DNA of 18,427 bases, taken from contig DASSVP010000165.1 in NCBI GenBank assembly GCA_035705985.1, forward strand, positions 1 to 18,427, given 5' to 3'. The position numbers and the translations under genes are program-made. Positions 7,331 to 13,487 of this stretch are shown here, piece after piece (the stretch's first letter is position 1; each line of letters opens with the position of its first letter). The notes under the pieces are model-generated. The model saw only the letters and a list, made by a program, of their open reading frames with translations. It was not told where the DNA came from and searched no databases. This stretch comes from JACVRW01 sp035705985. Its GTDB lineage: Bacteria > Actinomycetota > Thermoleophilia > Solirubrobacterales > Thermoleophilaceae.

Positions 7331-7926
7331 AGACCGCAGAGGAGACGCTTCGCACCGCCGTCGAGCGGCATCACCCCTCGCTGGTGATGGCCTGCTCCTT
7401 CCAGAAGGAGGAGTCGGTTCTCATAGACATGCTCATGCGGATCGAGTCCACGGCGCGCGTGTTCACGATCGACACCGGCGTGCTCTTCCCCGAGACCTAC
7501 GAGGTCTGGAGGAAGGTCGAGGACCGCTACGGGCTGCGCGTGGAGGTCGTCGATGCCACGCCGCCGAACGGGACGCCGTGGTCCGCGTCGGCCTGCTGCG
7601 GGCAGCGCAAGGTCGACGCGCTCGCGCAGGCGCTCGCGGGCAAGGAGGCGTGGATCACAGGCATCAGACGAGAGCAGTCACCCACTCGGGCGAACGCCGA
7701 AGCGGTGGAATGGGACGGGGGGCGCGGGGTCTGGAAGTTCAATCCGCTCGCGGAATGGACGGACGCGGACGTGTGGAGTTACGTCCACCTGCACAATCTC
7801 CCCTACCATCCCCTCCACGACAGGGGGTATGAGTCGATTGGCTGCGCCCCCTGCACGCTTCCCGGAAACGGCCGTGAGGGCCGCTGGGCCGGGCAGAACA
7901 AGACCGAGTGCGGCCTGCACGTTTGA
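7318..7926 (+). CDS. cysH: Adenylylsulfate (APS) reductase, CysH family
   Basis: A 202-residue thiol-dependent reductase that turns APS into sulfite plus AMP. C93-C94 (ACCGQRK) and C176-x2-C179 (GCAPC) form the CC...CxxC set that binds a [4Fe-4S] cluster. This set distinguishes APS reductases from PAPS reductases. The catalytic Cys is C198 in the C-terminal ECGLH. The N-terminal SFQKEESVLIDML stretch is the PP-loop region that binds the nucleotide. The length is slightly short (typical is 230-250), with little N-terminal extension. The ATG at 7318 lies inside the end of the sulfite reductase gene, giving a 13-base overlap and likely translational coupling. The absence of an APS kinase from the cluster agrees with direct use of APS. 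Confidence 0.95.
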   Translation: MRGVETAEETLRTAVERHHPSLVMACSFQKEESVLIDMLMRIESTARVFTIDTGVLFPETYEVWRKVEDRYGLRVEVVDATPPNGTPWSASACCGQRKVDALAQALAGKEAWITGIRREQSPTRANAEAVEWDGGRGVWKFNPLAEWTDADVWSYVHLHNLPYHPLHDRGYESIGCAPCTLPGNGREGRWAGQNKTECGLHV

Positions 7927-8828
7927 GCTACGAAATCTCACATCTCCGGGCCCTCGAAGCCGAGGCCATCCACGTGATCCGCGAAGTCGCGGCCGAGGTC
8001 GAGCGCGCCGTGCTGCTGTTCTCGGGCGGCAAGGACAGCGCCGTTCTGCTGCATCTCGCCCGTAAGGCATTCCACCCGGGCGGCCTCCCGTTCCCGGTGA
8101 TGCACGTGGACACGGGCCACAACTTCCCGGAGGTGATCGAGTACCGCGACCGGCTCGTGGAGGAGATGAACGCGCGCCTGATCGTGGCCTCGGTGCAGGA
8201 CTCGATCGACGACGGCCGTGTGGTCGAGGAGAAGGGCCCGCGCGCCTCGCGCAACCGGCTCCAGTCGGTGACGCTGCTCGACGCGATCGAGGAGCACGGC
8301 TTCAAGGCGGCGTTCGGCGGCGCCCGCCGCGACGAGGAGCGCGCCCGCGCGAAGGAGCGCATCCTCTCGTTCCGGGACGACTTCGGCCAGTGGGATCCGA
8401 AGGGCCAGCGCCCCGAGCTCTGGAACATCTACAACGGCTTCGTGAAGCCCGGCGAGCACGTGCGCGTGTTCCCGCTCTCGAACTGGACCGAGCTCGACGT
8501 GTGGCAGTACATCGCCGAGGAGAAGCTCGAGCTGCCGTCGATCTACTTCGCGCACGAGCGTGAGGTCTTCAAGCGCGACGGGATGCTCTACGCGCTGTCG
8601 GACTTCGTGGAGCTGCTTCCCGGCGAGCAGTCGTTCACCCAGTCGGTGCGCTTCCGCACCGTCGGCGACATGAGCTGCACCGGCGCGGTGGCCTCCACGG
8701 CCAAGTCGCTCGAGGACGTGGTGGCCGAGATCGCGGCCACGCGGATCACGGAGCGCGGCGAGACGCGCGCCGACGACCGCGTCTCCGAGGCCGCCATGGA
8801 GGACCGCAAGAAGGAGGGCTACTTCTAG
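7908..8828 (+). CDS. cysD: Sulfate adenylyltransferase subunit 2
   Basis: The catalytic small subunit of heterodimeric ATP sulfurylase, making APS and pyrophosphate from ATP and sulfate with GTP hydrolysis by CysN. The PP-loop is S39-GGKD-S44 (FSGGKDSAVLLHLARKAF). HVDTGHNFPEVIEYRD, FGGARRDEERARAKER and the C-terminal KKEGYF are hallmark CysD stretches. Length (306) matches the family. The start is uncertain. GTG at 7908 overlaps cysH by 19 bases. TTG at 7923, which overlaps the cysH stop as TTGA, would give a start closer to that of E. coli CysD. CysN follows after 2 bases, as expected for obligate partners. Confidence 0.95.
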   Translation: MRPARLSYEISHLRALEAEAIHVIREVAAEVERAVLLFSGGKDSAVLLHLARKAFHPGGLPFPVMHVDTGHNFPEVIEYRDRLVEEMNARLIVASVQDSIDDGRVVEEKGPRASRNRLQSVTLLDAIEEHGFKAAFGGARRDEERARAKERILSFRDDFGQWDPKGQRPELWNIYNGFVKPGEHVRVFPLSNWTELDVWQYIAEEKLELPSIYFAHEREVFKRDGMLYALSDFVELLPGEQSFTQSVRFRTVGDMSCTGAVASTAKSLEDVVAEIAATRITERGETRADDRVSEAAMEDRKKEGYF

Positions 8829-8830
8829 CC

Positions 8831-10120
8831 ATGGCGCCCGGCGCGGCCACGAACGGAGCGCCCGTGAAGCAGCGCACCTCCGAGCTGGTCCGGTTCGCGA
8901 CCGCCGGGTCGGTGGACGACGGCAAGTCGACCCTGATCGGCCGGCTCCTGTACGACACGAAGTCGATCTTCGAGGACCAGCTCGAGCACGTCGAGGAGAC
9001 CTCGAAGCGGCGCGGCGACGGCTACGTGAACCTCGCGCTGCTGACCGACGGCCTGCGCGCCGAGCGCGAGCAGGGCATCACGATCGACGTGGCGTACCGC
9101 TACTTCCACACGCCGCGGCGCAAGTTCATCATCGCCGACACGCCCGGCCACGAGCAGTACACGCGCAACATGGTCACGGGCGCCTCCACCGCGGACCTCG
9201 CGCTCGTGCTCGTCGATGCGCGCAAGGGGGTGCTCGAGCAGTCGCGCCGGCACGCTTTCATCGCATCGCTCCTGCGCATCCCCCACCTCGTGGTGTGCGT
9301 GAACAAGATGGACCTGGTCGAGTACGACCAGGAGGTCTTCGACCGCATCTCCTCCGAGTTCAGCGGCTGGGCGGCGAAGCTCGACATCCAGGACGTGACC
9401 TTCATCCCGATCTCTGCGCTCCACGGCGACAACGTGGTCGAGCGCTCGCAGAACATGAGCTGGTACGAGGGCCCATCGCTGCTGTACCACCTCGAGCACG
9501 TGCACGTGGCGTCCGACCGCAACCTCCAGGACGCGCGCTTCCCGGTGCAGTGGGTCACGCGGCCGATGTCCGACGAGCTGCACGACTACCGCGGCTACGC
9601 CGGCGAGGTCGCGTCGGGCGTGTTCCGCGCCGGCGACGAGGTCGTGGTGCTGCCCTCCGGGCGCACCAGCCGGATCGCGGGCATCGACACCTACGACCGC
9701 GAGCTCGACGAGGCCTACCCGCCGCTGTCCGTGACGCTCCGGCTCGAGGACGACATCGACGTCTCGCGTGGCGACATGATCTGCCGGCCGCAGAACCGGC
9801 CGACGGAGGCCAAGCAGATCGACGCGATGGTGTGCTGGATGTCCGAGCGGCCGCTGTCGCCCGCGGGCCGCTACCGGATCAAGCACACGACGCGCACGGC
9901 GCTCGCGAAGGTCGACCAGGTGATCTACCGGATCGACGTGAACTCGTTGCATCGCGACGAGGAGGCGGGCGGCCTGGAGCTGAACGAGATCGGCAAGCTG
10001 CGCCTGCGCCTGTCCGCGCCGCTGCTCGTGGACCAGTACCGCCGGAACCGCATGACCGGCAGCTTCATCCTCATCGACGAGTCGACGAACGACACAGTCG
10101 GTGCAGGCATGGTGCTCTGA
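8831..10120 (+). CDS. cysN: Sulfate adenylyltransferase subunit 1 (GTPase)
   Basis: The 429-residue regulatory GTPase of ATP sulfurylase, related to elongation factor EF-Tu. The G1 motif is G26-SVDDGK-ST34 and G3 is D103-TPGH. G4 is N158-KMD. Switch I contains REQGITIDVAYRYF. The EF-Tu-like beta-barrel domains follow (from about 220 to the end). There is no C-terminal APS kinase domain, unlike CysNC fusions, which again points to the APS route. AAGGAGG at 8811-8817 is the clearest Shine-Dalgarno in the operon but sits 13 bases from the ATG. GTG at 8864 (VKQRTSELVRF) is a reasonable alternative start that removes an Ala/Gly-rich leader. Confidence 0.95.
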   Translation: MAPGAATNGAPVKQRTSELVRFATAGSVDDGKSTLIGRLLYDTKSIFEDQLEHVEETSKRRGDGYVNLALLTDGLRAEREQGITIDVAYRYFHTPRRKFIIADTPGHEQYTRNMVTGASTADLALVLVDARKGVLEQSRRHAFIASLLRIPHLVVCVNKMDLVEYDQEVFDRISSEFSGWAAKLDIQDVTFIPISALHGDNVVERSQNMSWYEGPSLLYHLEHVHVASDRNLQDARFPVQWVTRPMSDELHDYRGYAGEVASGVFRAGDEVVVLPSGRTSRIAGIDTYDRELDEAYPPLSVTLRLEDDIDVSRGDMICRPQNRPTEAKQIDAMVCWMSERPLSPAGRYRIKHTTRTALAKVDQVIYRIDVNSLHRDEEAGGLELNEIGKLRLRLSAPLLVDQYRRNRMTGSFILIDESTNDTVGAGMVL

Positions 10121-10133
10121 ACCCGGCGCCCTC

Positions 10134-10139
10134 TAGGCT
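10134..10139 (+). promoter_or_regulatory. Putative internal -10 (TAGGCT) before the TauE/SafE-like permease gene
   Basis: TAGGCT is followed by exactly 6 bases (CCCGGC) and the GTG start of the permease gene. There is no Shine-Dalgarno sequence in the 25-base gap after cysN. This suggests an extra leaderless promoter inside the operon, serving the permease and DAHP synthase genes. Confidence 0.45.
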
Positions 10140-10145
10140 CCCGGC

Positions 10146-11033
10146 GTGGATTTCGCCCTCGTAGCGTTCGGCCTGGGCGTTGGCATCCTCGTCGGCATGA
10201 CCGGGATCGGCGGGGGCTCGCTGATGACGCCGATGCTCATCCTCGTGTTCGGCGTGCAGCCCGTGACGGCTATCGGGACCGACCTCGCGTACGCGGCGGT
10301 TACGAAGACCGTCGGCGGCTGGAAGCACCTGCGCCAGAAGACGGTGGACCTGACGCTGTCGAGCTGGATGGCGCTCGGCTCGGTGCCGGCCGCGATCGGC
10401 GGCGTGTACGTGCTCACCCTCCTCGAGGACTGGCTCGGCCGCGACTTCGAGGACGCGGTGATCGCGATCCTCGCGGGTGCGCTGCTGCTCACAGGCACCG
10501 CGACGCTCGTGCGCGCCTTCCTCAAGCGGATGCACGAGCGCGAGCGCGACACGATCGAGATGGAGCGGCGGCACAAGGTCGCGGCGGTGCTGCTCGGCCT
10601 GTGCGTGGGCTTCGTGCTCGGCGTGACCTCCGCGGGCAGCGGGGCGCTGATCGCCGTCGGCCTGATCCTCCTGTTCCGGCTGTCCCCGCAGCGGGTGGTC
10701 GGCACCGACGTCTTCCACGCGGCGATCCTGCTCTGGGCGGCGGGGCTCGCGCACGTGACCGCGGGAAATGTGGACTTCGGCCTCGCGGGCACGATCCTGC
10801 TCGGCTCCGTGCCCGGCGTGTGGCTCGGGAGCCACTGGAGCGTGCGCGTGGAGCCCGCCGTGCTGCGGACGACGCTCGCGGTCGTACTGATCGGGGCCGG
10901 GCTGGCGCTGCTGATCAAGGCGGGTCTGGACATCCCGGTCGGCGTGATCGTTCCGTTCCCGGTTGCCGTGATCGCGCTGCTGATCGTGACGATGCTGCGC
11001 GCGCGAAAAGCGCGCACCGAGGTGGGCACATGA
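10146..11033 (+). CDS. TauE/SafE (TSUP) family permease, likely sulfur-anion transport
   Basis: A 295-residue inner-membrane protein with about eight hydrophobic segments in two repeated halves. The TSUP signature GMTGIGGGSLMTPMLIL is near the N-terminus, and its second-half counterpart is GVTSAGSGALIAVGLIL. A charged cytoplasmic loop (about 120-145, KRMHERERDTIEMERRHK) separates the halves. TSUP proteins move sulfite, sulfoacetate, taurine-derived anions or sulfate. In Corynebacterium glutamicum the TSUP protein CysZ sits beside the cys genes and imports sulfate. By position this protein could be the sulfate importer of the pathway, but sulfite export is equally compatible with the family. 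The start is GTG. The gene overlaps the following aroF-type gene by 4 bases (ATGA). Confidence 0.9.
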   Translation: MDFALVAFGLGVGILVGMTGIGGGSLMTPMLILVFGVQPVTAIGTDLAYAAVTKTVGGWKHLRQKTVDLTLSSWMALGSVPAAIGGVYVLTLLEDWLGRDFEDAVIAILAGALLLTGTATLVRAFLKRMHERERDTIEMERRHKVAAVLLGLCVGFVLGVTSAGSGALIAVGLILLFRLSPQRVVGTDVFHAAILLWAAGLAHVTAGNVDFGLAGTILLGSVPGVWLGSHWSVRVEPAVLRTTLAVVLIGAGLALLIKAGLDIPVGVIVPFPVAVIALLIVTMLRARKARTEVGT

Positions 11034-12052
11034 TGGTGGTGATGACGCCGGAGGCGACGCCGGCGCAGATCGAGGCCGTCGTCGAGCGCCTTCAGGCGGG
11101 CGGCGTTCACGCGAAGGTGATGCCGGGTGAGCTCACCACGGCGATCGGCGCGATCGGCGATCCCGAGGGTGTGCTGGAGATGGGCCTGGAGGGCCTCGCC
11201 GGCGTGGATCGCGTGATCCCGATCTCGCGTCCGTACAAGCTCGCCTCGAGTGAGCTCTCGCATCACGAGCCGACGATCTTCGACGTCGCCGACCACCGGA
11301 TCGGCGCCCCGGACACCTTCTCCCTCATTGCCGGTCCCTGCACGGTGGAGTCCCGCGATCAGACGCTCGGTGTCGCCCGAGCCGTGGCCGCGGCCGGTGC
11401 CTCGATGCTCCGCGGTGGCGCCTACAAGCCCCGTACGTCGCCGTTCGCCTTTCAGGGACTGGGCACCGAGGGGTTGAGCATCCTGCGCGAGGCGCGCGAG
11501 CAGACGGGGCTGCCCGTGGTCAGCGAGATGACCTCCGCTCAGCTGGCGGACCAGTTCGCCGAAGCGGTCGACGTCATCCAGGTCGGCGCGCGCAACATGC
11601 AGAACTACGGCCTGCTCGAGGTGGTCGGGAAGCTCGACAAGCCGGTGCTGCTGAAGCGCGGGCTCTCCTCCACGCTCGACGAGCTGCTCCAGGCCGCGGA
11701 CTACGTGCTCAAGGAGGGCAACGAACGGGTGATCCTGTGCGAGCGCGGGATCCGGACCTTCGACAACGCGATGCGCTTCACGCTCGACCTCGGCGCGGTG
11801 CCGTGGCTCAAGCTGCACACGCACCTCCCGGTGATCGTGGACCCGTCGCACGCCTCCGGCGACCGGCGCCTTGTCGGGCCGCTGTCCCGAGCCGCCGCCG
11901 CCGTGGGCGCGGATGGGATCATCGTCGAGGTCGCGGAGGATCCCGAGGCGGCCCTGTGCGACGGTCCGCAGCAGCTCTACGCGGCCGACTTCGCGGAGTT
12001 CGCCGCCCAGGTCGCGGCTCACGCCGAGCTCGCCGGTCGTAAGCTCGCCTGA
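11030..12052 (+). CDS. 3-deoxy-7-phosphoheptulonate (DAHP) synthase, AroF/type I-beta
   Basis: A 340-residue cytoplasmic enzyme condensing phosphoenolpyruvate with erythrose 4-phosphate, the first step of the shikimate pathway. Residues 1-70 form a ferredoxin-like regulatory domain like that of Thermotoga DAHP synthase. The barrel follows with AGPCTVES, GGAYKPRTSPFAFQGLG, QVGARNMQN, PVLLKRG and VDPSHASG, covering the PEP- and metal-binding residues. The ATG overlaps the permease stop (ATGA), and GAGGTG at 11019-11024 gives a good Shine-Dalgarno 5 bases upstream. A second in-frame ATG follows at once. It is translationally coupled to the sulfur operon although its pathway is different. Feedback control by Phe/Tyr through the N-domain is possible but not visible. 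Confidence 0.93.
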   Translation: MMVVMTPEATPAQIEAVVERLQAGGVHAKVMPGELTTAIGAIGDPEGVLEMGLEGLAGVDRVIPISRPYKLASSELSHHEPTIFDVADHRIGAPDTFSLIAGPCTVESRDQTLGVARAVAAAGASMLRGGAYKPRTSPFAFQGLGTEGLSILREAREQTGLPVVSEMTSAQLADQFAEAVDVIQVGARNMQNYGLLEVVGKLDKPVLLKRGLSSTLDELLQAADYVLKEGNERVILCERGIRTFDNAMRFTLDLGAVPWLKLHTHLPVIVDPSHASGDRRLVGPLSRAAAAVGADGIIVEVAEDPEAALCDGPQQLYAADFAEFAAQVAAHAELAGRKLA

Positions 12053-12077
12053 TCGCAAACCCTCAACCAGCCTCCGA

Positions 12078-12095
12078 AAAGGGTCGGACCCCTTT
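12078..12095. repeat. Short palindromic element, copy A
   Basis: AAAGGGTCGGACCCCTTT lies 26 bases after the DAHP synthase stop and runs into the P450 start. AAAGGG pairs with CCCTTT over a 6-base loop, so it could also act as a terminator for the operon. A related copy in opposite orientation lies at 13424-13439. It resembles the GGGTC-GACCC palindromes scattered in many high-GC genomes. Confidence 0.5.
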
Positions 12096-13455
12096 GGCAG
12101 GGTTGCCGCCCGGGCCGCGCGCGCCGCGCGCGCTCCAAACCGTGCGCTGGCTCACGCGACCGGTGGCGTTCCTCGAGGATGCGCACCGCCGCTACGGGGA
12201 CATGTTCACGATGCGGATCGCCTACGAGGGCACGTGGGTGTTCACGAGCGATCCCGAGGCGGTGAAGCAGGTCTTCACCGGCGACCCGCGCCTTCTCCAC
12301 GCCGGCGAGGCGAACATCGTGCTGCTGCCGGTGCTCGGAAGCCACTCCGTGCTCCTGCTCGACGACGACGCCCACATGGCGCAGCGGAAGCTGATGCTCC
12401 CCTCCTTCCACGGCGAGCGCATGCGCGGCTACGAGCAGACGATGGCGGAGGTGGCCGTGCGTGAGCTGGAGCGCTGGCCGGCCGGCGAACCGATCCGCGC
12501 CTGGCCGACCATGCAGGCCATCACGCTCGAGGTGATCACGCGCACGGTCTTCGGCGTCACCGAGAGCAAGCGCGTCGCGCGGCTCGAGACGGCCCTGCGA
12601 GACGCGCTCGGCTGGCTGACGAACCCCCGCAGGCTCGCCGTGCTCGCGGTCATGGGCGCTCGGCGCATGGCCGAGCGCGGGACGGTCCAGCGGGCGCTCC
12701 AGCCGGCGGACGACCTGATCTACGACGAGATCCGCGCCCGCCGCGATGCGCCGGACCTCGCCGAGCGCGACGACGTCCTGTCGCTGCTCCTCCAGGCGCG
12801 GCACGAGAACGGCAGTCCCATGACGGACAAGGAGCTGCGCGACGAGCTCATGACGCTGCTCGTGGCTGGCCACGAGACGACCGCCACGGCGCTCGCGTGG
12901 GCGGTGGAGGCGCTGGCGCGCCATCCCGCGGCGCTGGCCCGCCTTCGCGACGAGGTCGACGCCGGCGAGGACGCATACCTGGACGCGGTGGTGAAGGAGG
13001 TGCTGCGGCTTCGCCCGGTGATCGCGCTCGTCCTGAGGCAGCTCACCGAGCCGATGGAGATCGGCGGCCGGCTGCTCCCCGCGGGTGTGAAGATCGTCCC
13101 GAGCATCTACCTGATCCACCGGCGCCCGGACGTGTACGAGGAGCCGCGCGCCTTCCGCCCCGAGCGCTTCCTGGAGAACCCACCCGGCACGTACACCTGG
13201 ATCCCGTTCGGCGGCGGCGTGCGCCGCTGCCTTGGCGCGAGCTTCGCGCAGGTGGAGATGAAGATCGTCCTCCGCGAGCTGGTGGCCCGGCTGGACCTCC
13301 GCGCGGCCAGGCCGCGACCGGAGCGCCGAGTGCGCCGCGCGGTCGTGTTCGCGCCCGAGCGAGGTGGCGAGCTCGTCGTGGAGCGCCGCCGCGGCATTCC
13401 GATCTCGGCGAACGGCAGCGGTGAAGGGGCCGTCCCTTTGAAGCGTCCTGCCTAG
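12094..13455 (+). CDS. Cytochrome P450
   Basis: A 453-residue soluble haem monooxygenase. The N-terminal LPPGPRAPRALQ is a proline-rich hinge without a membrane anchor. The I-helix oxygen-activation motif is A258-GHETT-T263. The K-helix is E302-VLR-R305, and the haem loop is F372-GGGVRRC379-LG with C379 as the iron ligand. The substrate and CYP family cannot be assigned, and no ferredoxin or reductase gene is adjacent. The start is uncertain: TTG at 12094 lies inside palindrome copy A, and TTG at 12103 is the nearest alternative. Neither has a Shine-Dalgarno or TAnnnT element. The last 11 residues (EGAVPLKRPA region) are encoded by palindrome copy B and the terminal hairpin, so they are probably not functional. 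The gene converges on the hydrolase genes. Confidence 0.93.
   Translation: MAGLPPGPRAPRALQTVRWLTRPVAFLEDAHRRYGDMFTMRIAYEGTWVFTSDPEAVKQVFTGDPRLLHAGEANIVLLPVLGSHSVLLLDDDAHMAQRKLMLPSFHGERMRGYEQTMAEVAVRELERWPAGEPIRAWPTMQAITLEVITRTVFGVTESKRVARLETALRDALGWLTNPRRLAVLAVMGARRMAERGTVQRALQPADDLIYDEIRARRDAPDLAERDDVLSLLLQARHENGSPMTDKELRDELMTLLVAGHETTATALAWAVEALARHPAALARLRDEVDAGEDAYLDAVVKEVLRLRPVIALVLRQLTEPMEIGGRLLPAGVKIVPSIYLIHRRPDVYEEPRAFRPERFLENPPGTYTWIPFGGGVRRCLGASFAQVEMKIVLRELVARLDLRAARPRPERRVRRAVVFAPERGGELVVERRRGIPISANGSGEGAVPLKRPA
13424..13439. repeat. Short palindromic element, copy B (inverted relative to copy A)
   Basis: AAGGGGCCGTCCCTTT lies inside the 3' end of the P450 gene. Read on the minus strand it is AAAGGGACGGCCCCTT, close to copy A (AAAGGGTCGGACCCCTTT). 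AAGGG pairs with CCCTT, extended by a G-T pair over a 3-base loop. It lies directly before the long hairpin at 13441. Confidence 0.45.
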
Positions 13456-13487
13456 GGCAGCTGTACGAAGCCCTATCCAGGACGCTT
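13441..13487. terminator. Bidirectional hairpin between convergent P450 and hydrolase genes
   Basis: AAGCGTCCTG (13441-13450) pairs perfectly with CAGGACGCTT (13478-13487). After a 2x2 mismatch, TAGGGC (13453-13458) pairs with GCCCTA (13470-13475), leaving an 11-base loop. The P450 stop TAG (13453-13455) and most of the hydrolase stop (TAA, 13486-13488 on the minus strand) are inside it. There is no U-rich tract on either side, so it may work as an mRNA-end stabiliser or with Rho rather than as a classical intrinsic terminator. Confidence 0.65.

Noticed and set aside
7318..7926. PAPS reductase rather than APS reductase
   Set aside because: The CC and CxxC cluster cysteines are present, and no APS kinase or CysNC fusion is in the operon.
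10133..12058. 641-codon open frame on the minus strand opposite the permease and DAHP synthase genes
   Set aside because: Antisense shadow of two well-recognised proteins, with low-complexity composition.
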